Origin: Woeseia sp. | GTDB lineage: Bacteria; Pseudomonadota; Gammaproteobacteria; Steroidobacterales; Woeseiaceae | Length of the DNA stretch: 6,024 nucleotides | NCBI GenBank assembly: GCA_018701055.1 | Contig: JABIUH010000308.1 | Location: forward strand, 1-6,024 | Reading direction: 5' to 3' | In this document: piece by piece, positions 1 to 5,693 of the stretch | Layout of the letters: every line of letters begins with the position of its first letter | Position numbering within the stretch: the first letter of the stretch is position 1 | The notes under the pieces: generated by a model | Told to the model about the DNA's origin: nothing | The model's input: the letters and a program-made list of their open reading frames with translations, nothing else | The model's database searches: none | Position numbers and translations under genes: made by a program

Positions 1-78
1 AACACCATCTTCGCTGGCTCGCTTCAATGCATGCCGCTTGAACTCGGGGCTGTATCGCTTGTATTTCTTCTTCGTCAT
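1..78 (-). CDS. IS3-family transposase OrfA, N-terminal 26 residues (partial)
   Basis: Reading minus from the ATG at 78-76 gives 26 uninterrupted codons to the edge, beginning MTKKKYKRYSPEFKRHAL. The pattern of a basic start, then [YF]SPEFK, then a helix of basic and alanine residues is the hallmark of the first helix of the IS3 OrfA helix-turn-helix domain (HTH_Tnp_1), which binds the element's terminal repeats. In this family OrfA is usually followed by an overlapping integrase-type OrfB joined by programmed frameshifting; that part would lie to the left. The start is well fixed by a strong AGGAGG six bases upstream. Only the first helix is visible, so the subgroup is not assigned. Confidence 0.78.
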   Translation of the reverse strand, partial: MTKKKYKRYSPEFKRHALKRASEDGV

Positions 79-84
79 GGAACA

Positions 85-90
85 CCTCCT
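85..90 (-). promoter_or_regulatory. Shine-Dalgarno site of the transposase ORF
   Basis: AGGAGG on the minus strand, six bases before the ATG at 78. It is a near-perfect consensus and settles the transposase start. Confidence 0.75.
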
Positions 91-196
91 CGCGCATTAT
101 CGCGCACATTTTAAGGTGTCCACCAAACCGGGGCTGGACTATAAGGCCGATCTCTTTTGGACTGAATATTCAATTTTTGCTGTCTGTTATCGACCA

Positions 197-676
197 CTAC
201 CGATCATTTCCCTGCAGTAAGAGCTGAAGTCTGGGGCCAACCTCACTGAATCCGTTTTTCCGATAGAAAGAGACAGTACGGTTCCAGCGTGGCACATCCG
301 GCGCCCCAACTTCTAATCTTCCCCACTTTCGGTCGCGCGCAAATTTGATTGCCTCCTCAATCAAGTTTCGCCCAACCCCATCAGTGCGAAATTGAGAGAC
401 AACGTACAGCTCAGCAATCTCGCCAAACTTGCCGCCAGCGTAAATCGCCTCACATTCGTTAAGTGTCAGGACACCGGCCGCCCCTTGCTGATCATCTTCG
501 GCCAGTAAAGCCCATACGCCATTGCGCTCCGATAGAATTGTCATGGTGGACAATTTAATTTCATCCCTCGTCGGCGGCTCGCTCCCTGTTAACGTCAGTT
601 CTGAAAGTAGAGCGTGGACAAGATCTGTGACAGTCTCAGCGTCGGAGACTTGCGCCATTCTTATATTGAGACTCAC
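197..676 (-). CDS. GNAT-family N-acetyltransferase
   Basis: A 159-residue protein with the layout of a GCN5-related N-acetyltransferase, which transfers an acetyl group from acetyl-CoA to an amine. The N-terminal strand and helix (IRMAQVSDAETVTDLV, about 5-20) are typical. Motif A is at 86-106: the strand GEIAELYVV followed by the CoA pyrophosphate loop R97-T-D-G100-V-G102. Motif B is at 131-147, with WNRTVSFYRKNGF giving the usual FYxxxGF ending. Full length for a single-domain GNAT. The acceptor cannot be told; the family includes antibiotic, polyamine and protein acetylases. The start is GTG at 676, preceded by AAGGAA five bases upstream; an in-frame ATG at 658 has no comparable site. It lies between the IS end and the aminotransferase gene, 179 nt from the latter, so a shared transcript is possible but not shown. 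Confidence 0.88.
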   Translation of the reverse strand: MSLNIRMAQVSDAETVTDLVHALLSELTLTGSEPPTRDEIKLSTMTILSERNGVWALLAEDDQQGAAGVLTLNECEAIYAGGKFGEIAELYVVSQFRTDGVGRNLIEEAIKFARDRKWGRLEVGAPDVPRWNRTVSFYRKNGFSEVGPRLQLLLQGNDR

Positions 677-681
677 AGTAA

Positions 682-687
682 TTCCTT
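682..687 (-). promoter_or_regulatory. Ribosome binding site favouring the GTG start of the GNAT gene
   Basis: AAGGAA on the minus strand, five bases before GTG at 676-674. It favours that codon over the ATG 18 bases further in. About 20 bases farther upstream, a TACAAT (minus, 712-707) could be a -10 box, but no convincing -35 hexamer sits at the right distance, so no promoter is called. Confidence 0.55.
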
Positions 688-855
688 AACTTTGACGATT
701 GGTCACATTGTAGGGTTGAATGACCGCGTACGTGCTTCAAATAGTCGCATGAGTGGAAGCTTTGGATCACATATAAAGACCTTTGCTGATGCTACCTCAA
801 TATCTGTTCTCAGCCGTACAGCTATCGATTATTTGCAGTTGGAACGTCGGGGAAC

Positions 856-2043
856 TCAGGCCGCTTCGCGTCGAATCAAACTACAGACGCGGTCAATTTC
901 TGACTCTGTATTAAAATAGTGGACCGACGCTCGTGCCAGCGCTGCAATGTTCCGTGGTCCCAAATCAAGTCGTGCCGATGATTGCTCGGTGACCGATATG
1001 TTGACTTGTTCGCTGCGGAGTCGTCGAGCAAGTTGAGAGGGTTGCTCCAACGTACTTTCAAAAGTGACAATGCCACACTTTCTTTCCCCGAGATCACGAA
1101 CCGTTACACCATCAATATCCGAGAGTTTCGCACGCAGGCAGCCTGCCAAATGAGAAATGCGATTTTCTATGTTGGGCAGACCAATCTCCATTGCGTAATC
1201 TAAAGCCGCAACCAACCCCACACGACCTGCAACATAAGATTCCCAGTTTTCGAACCGCCGTGATCCAGAAGCGACTTCGTAGGTATTTTCTCCAGTCCAT
1301 GTTGCGGCACGCATATCGATAAATGGTGGGTCGAGATCATCAAGAATTTCGCTGGAGACATACAAGAAACCAGTGCCACGCGGACCTCTAAGAAACTTTC
1401 GCCCAGTTCCTGACAAAACATGGCAACCAATTTTAGAAACATCAACATCAAGTTGACCGACCGACTGGCAGGCATCAAGAACGTACGTTAGACCGTGTTC
1501 ACGAGCGAAGCGACCCACCTCTTCGGCCGGGTTGACCAGACCACCCTGTGTCGGCACATGGACAAGATTGATCACCCGCGTCTTAGGCGTCAGCAATGCA
1601 GGAAGTGCGTCGACGTCGATTTGTCCTGAATCATCGGACGGTGCGATATCAATACAAACGCGGCGCCGCTTCGCTAGTTGCAGAAATGATAAGTAGCTAG
1701 AAGCGTACTCTGCTGCATGCGTGATTATTCGGTCGCCCTCACTTAACGGCAGTGCATAGAAAGCCATATCCCATGCTCGGGTCGCATTCTCGATAATCGC
1801 GATTTCTTCAGGCTGCACGCGCAATAATTCACCAAATCTTACGTATAGACTTGCCAAAGCATCATGACTGGCCGCAGCCGCTTCGTAACCACCAATATCA
1901 CGCTCTAACGCTAAGTGCTGTGTGGTCGCGTTGAACACTGGATCAGGCATCAACGACGCGCCGGCATTGTTAAAGTGAATCAGGTTGCTACAAGCAGGTG
2001 TGTCGGCTCTCAGTTGAGCAAGCTTTTCGTCGGTTATAGTCAA
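856..2043 (-). CDS. Class V aminotransferase-fold PLP enzyme (EgtE / isopenicillin-N-epimerase-like)
   Basis: A 395-residue fold-type I PLP enzyme of the class V aminotransferase / cysteine desulfurase superfamily. Visible landmarks: FNNAGAS at 24-30 near the substrate entrance; ENATRAWDMAF at 85-95, which holds the phosphate-binding loop; VHVPTQGG at 161-168; D190 in YVLDACQSVGQ, expected to pair with the pyridine nitrogen; the internal-aldimine lysine K216 in SGTGRKFLRGPRGTG; and R371 in RASVHYFNTESEID, the usual carboxylate-binding arginine. The active-site loop that carries a cysteine in SufS/NifS-type desulfurases has none here (NISVTEQSSARLDLG, 348-362), so sulfur transfer by persulfide is unlikely. 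Closest in style are C-S lyases such as EgtE and epimerases such as CefD, but no partner gene (egtB, egtD) is present to fix the substrate. The start is TTG at 2043; no ATG or GTG lies between it and the upstream in-frame stop at 2101-2103, and the Shine-Dalgarno is weak. Confidence 0.87.
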   Translation of the reverse strand: MTITDEKLAQLRADTPACSNLIHFNNAGASLMPDPVFNATTQHLALERDIGGYEAAAASHDALASLYVRFGELLRVQPEEIAIIENATRAWDMAFYALPLSEGDRIITHAAEYASSYLSFLQLAKRRRVCIDIAPSDDSGQIDVDALPALLTPKTRVINLVHVPTQGGLVNPAEEVGRFAREHGLTYVLDACQSVGQLDVDVSKIGCHVLSGTGRKFLRGPRGTGFLYVSSEILDDLDPPFIDMRAATWTGENTYEVASGSRRFENWESYVAGRVGLVAALDYAMEIGLPNIENRISHLAGCLRAKLSDIDGVTVRDLGERKCGIVTFESTLEQPSQLARRLRSEQVNISVTEQSSARLDLGPRNIAALARASVHYFNTESEIDRVCSLIRREAA

Positions 2044-2228
2044 GATTGAATTCGGCTTTTGGATGCAAACTCGGATACTACCGTCAAATCGGGGCCATCT
2101 CTAAGCACTTAGAATTCCCGTGTGCGTCAAAAGCGACCGTACATGGATCAATTACGAATCAAATACTGCTCCGACGGCCGCTTCCGGGAGTCGAGCAGAC
2201 ATTCAGGCCAGCCAGGATCACCGAATCT
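2044..2228. other. Intergenic spacer, nothing assignable
   Basis: A 185-nt gap between the aminotransferase start and the end of the membrane-protein gene, both on the minus strand. It should hold the aminotransferase promoter, but no clear -35/-10 pair is visible. A GC-rich imperfect stem (CTCCG near 2169, CGGGAG near 2185) lacks a T-run, so it is not called a terminator. Confidence 0.4.
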
Positions 2229-2750
2229 TCATTCTAGATCTCTGTAACTTTTGGTGCGCTGCGGATCATCGTATAAATTGGATTTCTTCAGTTCTACGTC
2301 AAGCCATTCGACGAATGATCGTGTAAAAATTCCGCCAATTTTCATACTTTCATAGGAGTTCCGTATTTGAGGCGAAAGCAAGATCTTTTGCTGCATTAGC
2401 GCAACGCGAGCATTCAGAAACTCCTCATTAATATACCCTTCCCGGTACTTGTCATAGGCCTCTTCTAAAGTCATCAAGTGTGAATAAATACTGTCAGACA
2501 TGAGATCTAACTCTCGCTTGGTCAACTCCTCACCATCTAGCACCTTATGCCAAGCGATACCGGCGTCTTCGTTGTTCACATATACCAATGCAAGCTCTCT
2601 ATAACCGGTGGTTATCGATTGGACACTTTCCACTCGCTGTTCTGCTGTGTTTGTCTGAACTTGATAGCCGACATAAATCAGAGAAAACACGACTGCAAAA
2701 GCGCCGATAATCTCGGCTAGCAAGGCGTACTCTTGGAGTGTTTTCTTCAA
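2229..2750 (-). CDS. Small single-span membrane protein of unknown function
   Basis: With the start at TTG 2750 the product is 173 residues. It begins MKKTLQEYALLAEIIG and has one hydrophobic span at about 8-28 (ending AVVFSLIYVGYQ), followed by a polar, mostly helical domain of about 140 residues rich in charged residues. This layout of a short N-terminus, one membrane helix ending in a YVGYQ/YVARQ-like motif and a soluble helical tail resembles a group of uncharacterised proteins common in marine proteobacteria; no function is known to me. Topology is probably N-terminal anchor, tail side undetermined. A longer open frame from TTG 2882 exists, but its extra 44 residues run through the palindromic repeat at 2841-2922 and do not look protein-like. 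The chosen start has AGGAAGAG just upstream and precedes the conserved-looking region directly. No enzymatic motif is visible. Confidence 0.68.
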   Translation of the reverse strand: MKKTLQEYALLAEIIGAFAVVFSLIYVGYQVQTNTAEQRVESVQSITTGYRELALVYVNNEDAGIAWHKVLDGEELTKRELDLMSDSIYSHLMTLEEAYDKYREGYINEEFLNARVALMQQKILLSPQIRNSYESMKIGGIFTRSFVEWLDVELKKSNLYDDPQRTKSYRDLE

Positions 2751-2755
2751 AGCGT

Positions 2756-2763
2756 CTCTTCCT
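2756..2763 (-). promoter_or_regulatory. Ribosome binding site deciding the TTG start of the membrane protein
   Basis: AGGAAGAG on the minus strand, five bases before TTG at 2750-2748. It supports the 173-residue start over the 217-residue one, whose upstream sequence lies inside a repeat. Confidence 0.55.
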
Positions 2764-2840
2764 GAAAAATTAAACAGCGGCAGCAAGGTTGGGCAGCAGA
2801 GGTCTGCTTTGGGAAAAAGCGGTATGAAAACGGCTGGTAG

Positions 2841-2922
2841 CGTCTTTGCGAGGAGCCATAGGCGACGAAGCAATCCATGCAATTCATCGAAGTATAGATC
2901 GCGTCGCTACGCTCGCAATGAC
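2841..2922. repeat. REP/MITE-like palindromic element with CATTGCGAG-type ends
   Basis: About 82 nt flanked by inverted ends: GTCTTTGCGAG at 2842-2852 on the plus strand and GTCATTGCGAG on the minus strand at 2922-2912, a 10 of 11 match. Inside the ends are GGCGACGAAGCAATCC (2861-2876) on one arm and CGCGTCGCTACG (2900-2911) on the other. Repeats built from GTCATTGCGAG...GCGACGAAGCAATCC are widespread as dispersed intergenic palindromes in many bacteria, so this is very likely a member of that class. It lies upstream of the membrane-protein gene and would fold as an imperfect hairpin in RNA. Only one copy is in the window, so mobility cannot be judged here. Confidence 0.7.
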
Positions 2923-2942
2923 TAAATTGGAGATTTCACACA

Positions 2943-2957
2943 GCTTCGTCCCGAAGC
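2943..2957. repeat. Short hairpin GCTTCG-TCC-CGAAGC
   Basis: A perfect six-base-pair stem with a three-base loop, 20 nt beyond the palindromic element. No T-run follows on either strand, so it is not a convincing intrinsic terminator. Confidence 0.45.
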
Positions 2958-3002
2958 CGACCTCTTACCTGATGGTATCCGACTGTAGACTTCCGATCAC
3001 TA

Positions 3003-3027
3003 AATTGTTGCTCGCGAGCAATCAATT
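3003..3027. promoter_or_regulatory. Strong palindrome, candidate operator upstream of the glycan cluster
   Basis: TTGCTCGCGAGCAA (3008-3021) is a perfect 14-nt palindrome centred on CG. It is flanked by AATTG (3003-3007) and CAATT (3023-3027), extending the dyad with one extra base on the right. A CG-centred dyad of this length is the form bound by LacI-family repressors, which commonly control sugar-use operons. It sits about 240 nt before the phosphatase start. No regulator gene is in the window, so the role is inferred. Confidence 0.4.
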
Positions 3028-3082
3028 GTAGTCGCGCATACGTAGCTTTGTAGCGAAGAGCTGTTTATCTACTACTTCCAAA

Positions 3083-3122
3083 CTTTGTGTACTATTCCCG
3101 ATATTGCTGCAGGTACACAAAG
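3083..3122. repeat. 10-nt inverted repeat with 20-nt loop upstream of the phosphatase gene
   Basis: CTTTGTGTAC (3083-3092) and GTACACAAAG (3113-3122) are perfect inverted copies separated by 20 nt. They could be paired half-sites for a dimeric or looping regulator, or a leader hairpin if transcription starts upstream. The right arm ends about 140 nt before the ATG at 3263. Confidence 0.5.
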
Positions 3123-3262
3123 GCCTAATCGTTGTGCCACAATATTGGCTGAAATATGTGCAGCTCGCGCCGAAATGCATGATTTACTAGACACCATTCG
3201 CATGCCTCTCACAGCTCACCTTTGTTCTGTGGCCAGCATGACAATTAAAATCAAGAGAACGC

Positions 3263-4264
3263 ATGATTAAGAACAATCGATCACAACACGCACTCGCTCT
3301 CGCAGCAACTCTCACTGCATTCTGCACAATTGATTTGGCGGAGAATTATGCGCGCGCAGCAGCTACCGACTCACCCAAAACGATATTTATCATCATGGAT
3401 GGTATTCCAACCGATGTAGTCGAATCCGTTCCAACGCCGAACCTCGATGACATCAGCGGCAAGGGAGGTTTTGCCCCCTCGTTCGTTGGAGGTGAGATCG
3501 GTGGCCCATCGGAAAGCCCAACGGTTTCAGCTGTTGGGTACCAAAGCCTGTTGACCGGAACCTGGGCCAATAAGCACAACGTGTGGGATAACGACGTTGA
3601 TGAACCGAACTACGCCTATTGGGACATATTTCGAATAGCGAAAGCCCATGATTCGACACTATCTACTGCGGTCTTTTCAACCTGGACCGACAATCGAACC
3701 AAGCTGATCGGCAACGGCCTGACTGATGCGGGTGGCGAAAAATTGGATTACTACTTTGACGGACTTGAGCTCGATACTGACCGCTTTCCGCACGACTTCC
3801 TCGGCAATTACATTGGCGACATCGACAAAGAAGTCGTAAAAGACGCGGCTCGATACGTTCGCAAGAACGGGCCGGACCTCGCCTGGGTCTATTTGGAATA
3901 CACGGATGGTGTTGCACATGTATTCGGCGACAGTGAAGTTCTGCATGCGACCATTCAGACAATGGATGCACAGGTCGGCGATATTTGGTCGTCAGTGCAA
4001 TACCGGCAAGAAACATTTGACGAGGATTGGCTAATTATCGTCACTACCGATCATGGACGAGATGCGAATTACGGCAGAAATCATGGTGGGCAATCGGCGC
4101 GAGAACGAGCAACCTGGATTGTGACTAACAGTGACCGACTCAACGAACGTTTTGAAAACACGCCCGCTATCGTCGATATTCTTCCATCGATCGCCCAACA
4201 CATGAATCTCTCCATGCCGGCGTCAATACAAATTCAACTCGATGGGCAGTCTTTCATCGACTAA
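3263..4264 (+). CDS. Secreted alkaline-phosphatase-superfamily enzyme (nucleotide pyrophosphatase/phosphodiesterase type)
   Basis: A 333-residue hydrolase of the type I phosphodiesterase / nucleotide pyrophosphatase branch of the alkaline phosphatase superfamily, which cleaves phosphate esters using two metal ions. The N-terminus is a signal peptide: a basic start, a hydrophobic core at about 10-25, and probable cleavage after ARA near 33, so it acts outside the cytoplasm. Expected metal ligands are D46 (FIIMDG), D215 and H219 (YTDGVAH), D263 and H264 (TTDHGR) and H274 (NHGGQS). The nucleophile is probably S89 in PTVSAVGYQSLLTG, judged by its spacing from the conserved TG at 98-99; T87 is the alternative. 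The sulfatase signature C/S-x-P-x-R is absent. Length is ordinary for a family member without extra domains. The start has only a modest purine-rich site (AAGAGA at 3253-3258). It is 13 nt from the GH109-like gene, suggesting one transcript. The natural substrate is unknown. Confidence 0.86.
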   Translation: MIKNNRSQHALALAATLTAFCTIDLAENYARAAATDSPKTIFIIMDGIPTDVVESVPTPNLDDISGKGGFAPSFVGGEIGGPSESPTVSAVGYQSLLTGTWANKHNVWDNDVDEPNYAYWDIFRIAKAHDSTLSTAVFSTWTDNRTKLIGNGLTDAGGEKLDYYFDGLELDTDRFPHDFLGNYIGDIDKEVVKDAARYVRKNGPDLAWVYLEYTDGVAHVFGDSEVLHATIQTMDAQVGDIWSSVQYRQETFDEDWLIIVTTDHGRDANYGRNHGGQSARERATWIVTNSDRLNERFENTPAIVDILPSIAQHMNLSMPASIQIQLDGQSFID

Positions 4265-4266
4265 CT

Positions 4267-4270
4267 AAGG
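4267..4270 (+). promoter_or_regulatory. Ribosome binding site of the GH109-like gene
   Basis: AAGG seven bases before ATG 4278, in the 13-nt gap after the phosphatase stop. No room for a separate promoter in the gap, so co-transcription is likely. Confidence 0.55.
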
Positions 4271-4277
4271 CTCGACA

Positions 4278-4376
4278 ATGGCCAAAGATCCAAAACAACC
4301 ACGCAACATCGACCGCAGACAATTTATACAGTCTGCAAGCTTGGTCCCGGCGGGACTCGCATTGAGTGGCTGCGCG
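4278..4376 (+). other. Tat/lipoprotein signal of the GH109-like enzyme
   Basis: Residues 1-32: D-R-R-Q-F-I at 12-17, a hydrophobic segment at about 18-30, then the lipobox LSGC with the acylated cysteine at 32. NAD-binding enzymes are commonly exported folded by the Tat system, which fits a cofactor loaded in the cytoplasm. Confidence 0.72.
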
Positions 4377-5693
4377 ACCGATTCCGTTAGACAACAAGCT
4401 TCGGCGCCACAATCTGCCACCACAATGATGGGGCATGTTGCGCCCTCTCTCGATACCGTCCGCGTTGCGGTAATCGGGGCCGGCAGACGAGGTACGACGA
4501 TATTGAGACTCCTCTCTGATCTCGATGGCATAGAGCTCAAAGCAATCTGCGATCCCTACGAGCCCGCAATTGCCAACGCCAAAAAACTGCTCACAGAACT
4601 TGGTATTGCAATGCCGGATTTCTACGCTTCCGGCGATCACGCCTACAGAGAGATGCTGGAACGCGACGACATCGATGCGGTGTTCATCCTCACCCCGTGG
4701 TCATGGCACACGCCGATGGCGACGGACACCATGTTGGCCAACAAACATGCGTTCGTCGAAGTACCTGCAGCCCAAAACCTTGATGAATGTTGGCAATTAG
4801 TCGAAACGTCGGAACAAACACGCATGCACTGCATGATGATGGAAAACGTCTGCTATGGCCGCGACGAGTTAATGACACTGAATATGGTTCGGCAGGGTGT
4901 TCTCGGCGAACTCTTACATGGAGAGGCAGCTTACATTCACGAACTGCGTTGGCAAATGAAGGATATTGAAGAGGGCACTGGATCCTGGCGAACCGATTGG
5001 CATACCCGGCGCAATGCCAATCTTTACCCCACCCACGGTCTCGGTCCGATTGCGCAATGCATGAATATTAACCGCGGCGATCGATTCGATTATCTAAGCT
5101 CCATGTCCACTCCGGCCATGGGTCGAAAGCTTTATGCGGAACGGGAGTTCCCCGCCGATCATCCACGCAATCAGGCAAACTATGTTTGCGGCGACATGAA
5201 TACCTCACTAATCAAGACGGTCAGAGGTCGTACGATTATGGTGCAGCACGACACAACCACGCCAAGACCGTATACAAGACACAATCTGGTATCCGGAACG
5301 AATGGCGTATTCGCTCGCTATCCAAATCGAATTGCGCTCGACTCAAATCCGCTTGGCGCCGACGGTGAATTTCATGAGTGGCAGCACGACATGACACCTT
5401 GGTACGAACACTATGAGCATCCGTTATGGAAATCGCTGGCAAATGATGCCGCTGCAAGCATCGGACATGGAGGTATGGACTTCGTGATGCTCTGGCACAT
5501 TTTCTTCTGCCTGCGAAATGGTCTGACAATGGATCAAAACGTTTATGACGCAGCTGCCTGGTCTGCAGTCGTCGCGCTCAGTGAATCCTCCATTCGCAAT
5601 CGCGGCGATGCACAAGACTTTCCGGATTTCACTCGGGATGCATGGAAAACCGCAACTCCGCTGGCAGTAATGGAGCACGGCGCTGAGGCCTGA
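4278..5693 (+). CDS. GH109-type NAD-dependent alpha-N-acetylgalactosaminidase, Tat-exported lipoprotein
   Basis: A 471-residue Gfo/Idh/MocA-fold protein with the features of glycoside hydrolase family 109, whose characterised members hydrolyse terminal alpha-GalNAc using a tightly bound NAD and transient oxidation at C3. The N-terminus carries a twin-arginine motif (DRRQFI, 12-17), a hydrophobic stretch and a lipobox LSGC with C32, indicating Tat export and lipid anchoring. The Rossmann domain has GAGRRG at 67-72 and an acidic residue D92 ending the second strand. Family landmarks follow: TPWSWHTPM (139-147), EVPAA (161-165) in place of the EKP of ordinary Gfo/Idh dehydrogenases, ENVCYGRDEL (189-198), NLYPTHGLGP (248-257) and INRGDRFDYL (264-273). 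Y250 and H253 in YPTH probably correspond to the catalytic-site Tyr and His known in GH109. Alpha-GalNAc is the best guess for the substrate; family members acting on other sugars exist. It overlaps the next reading frame. Confidence 0.88.
   Translation: MAKDPKQPRNIDRRQFIQSASLVPAGLALSGCATDSVRQQASAPQSATTMMGHVAPSLDTVRVAVIGAGRRGTTILRLLSDLDGIELKAICDPYEPAIANAKKLLTELGIAMPDFYASGDHAYREMLERDDIDAVFILTPWSWHTPMATDTMLANKHAFVEVPAAQNLDECWQLVETSEQTRMHCMMMENVCYGRDELMTLNMVRQGVLGELLHGEAAYIHELRWQMKDIEEGTGSWRTDWHTRRNANLYPTHGLGPIAQCMNINRGDRFDYLSSMSTPAMGRKLYAEREFPADHPRNQANYVCGDMNTSLIKTVRGRTIMVQHDTTTPRPYTRHNLVSGTNGVFARYPNRIALDSNPLGADGEFHEWQHDMTPWYEHYEHPLWKSLANDAAASIGHGGMDFVMLWHIFFCLRNGLTMDQNVYDAAAWSAVVALSESSIRNRGDAQDFPDFTRDAWKTATPLAVMEHGAEA
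5671..5675 (+). promoter_or_regulatory. Candidate Shine-Dalgarno for a CTG start
   Basis: TGGAG inside the last codons of the GH109-like gene, seven bases before CTG 5683. It is the only well-spaced ribosome-binding motif before the conserved start of the following kinase frame. Confidence 0.35.

Larger units (their letters stand above)
1..141 (-). mobile_element. Terminal part of an IS3-family insertion sequence (truncated by window edge)
   Basis: The left edge holds the transposase-start end of an insertion sequence read on the minus strand. It combines a transposase N-terminus typical of IS3-family OrfA with an untranslated leader of about 60 nt. That leader, read on minus, contains GGTTTGGTGGACACC, which resembles the ends of many IS3-family elements. 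The outer boundary is approximate: the end is probably near 139-141, where the minus strand reads TAGTCCAGCCCC, but the other inverted repeat and any target duplication lie outside the window. Whether the element is complete or a remnant cannot be seen. Confidence 0.72.
2923..3262. other. Divergent upstream region with hairpins, no gene seen
   Basis: These 340 nt separate the minus-strand block from the plus-strand glycan cluster and must contain the promoter of the phosphatase gene. Six-frame reading gives only a 61-codon frame from a TTG at 3085, with no recognisable sequence, that runs 8 nt into the phosphatase gene. The region contains a short hairpin (2943-2957), a strong palindrome (3003-3027), a 10-nt inverted repeat (3083-3122), an 11-nt palindrome TTGTG-C-CACAA (3132-3142), and a 9-nt direct repeat ACTAAATTG (2921-2929 and 2999-3007). 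No convincing -35/-10 pair is visible. Confidence 0.5.

Noticed and set aside
614..919. Plus-strand frame of 101 codons
   Set aside because: It overlaps both the GNAT and aminotransferase genes antisense, and the product has no recognisable pattern.
856..2043. Cysteine desulfurase (SufS/NifS)
   Set aside because: No cysteine in the expected active-site loop and no suf/isc neighbours.
2165..2195. Intrinsic terminator in the gap after the membrane-protein gene
   Set aside because: The stem is imperfect and no T-run follows on either strand.
2751..2882. N-terminal extension of the membrane protein to TTG 2882 (217 residues)
   Set aside because: The extra residues are translated from the palindromic repeat and an AT/GC-mixed leader, include CCP and poly-hydrophobic stretches without family pattern, and a better start with AGGAAGAG lies at 2750.
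3085..3270. Plus-strand frame of 61 codons before the phosphatase gene
   Set aside because: It starts at TTG inside the inverted repeat, has no ribosome-binding motif or known pattern, and runs past the phosphatase start; a leader peptide cannot be excluded but is not supported.
3663..4016. Minus-strand frame of 117 codons inside the phosphatase gene
   Set aside because: The sense strand has clear family motifs throughout this stretch; the antisense product is arginine- and cysteine-rich shadow coding.
3263..4264. Sulfatase identity for the phosphatase-superfamily gene
   Set aside because: The sulfatase signature C/S-x-P-x-R is absent, while the DHGR and HGGQS pattern fits the phosphodiesterase branch.
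4254..4640. Minus-strand frame of 128 codons opposite the start of the GH109-like gene
   Set aside because: It runs antisense to a well-supported Tat signal and Rossmann domain, and has no recognisable motif.
4278..5693. Ordinary Gfo/Idh sugar dehydrogenase
   Set aside because: The EKP motif is EVP, and the NLYPTHGLGP and INRGDRFDYL blocks with an export signal are characteristic of GH109-type proteins.
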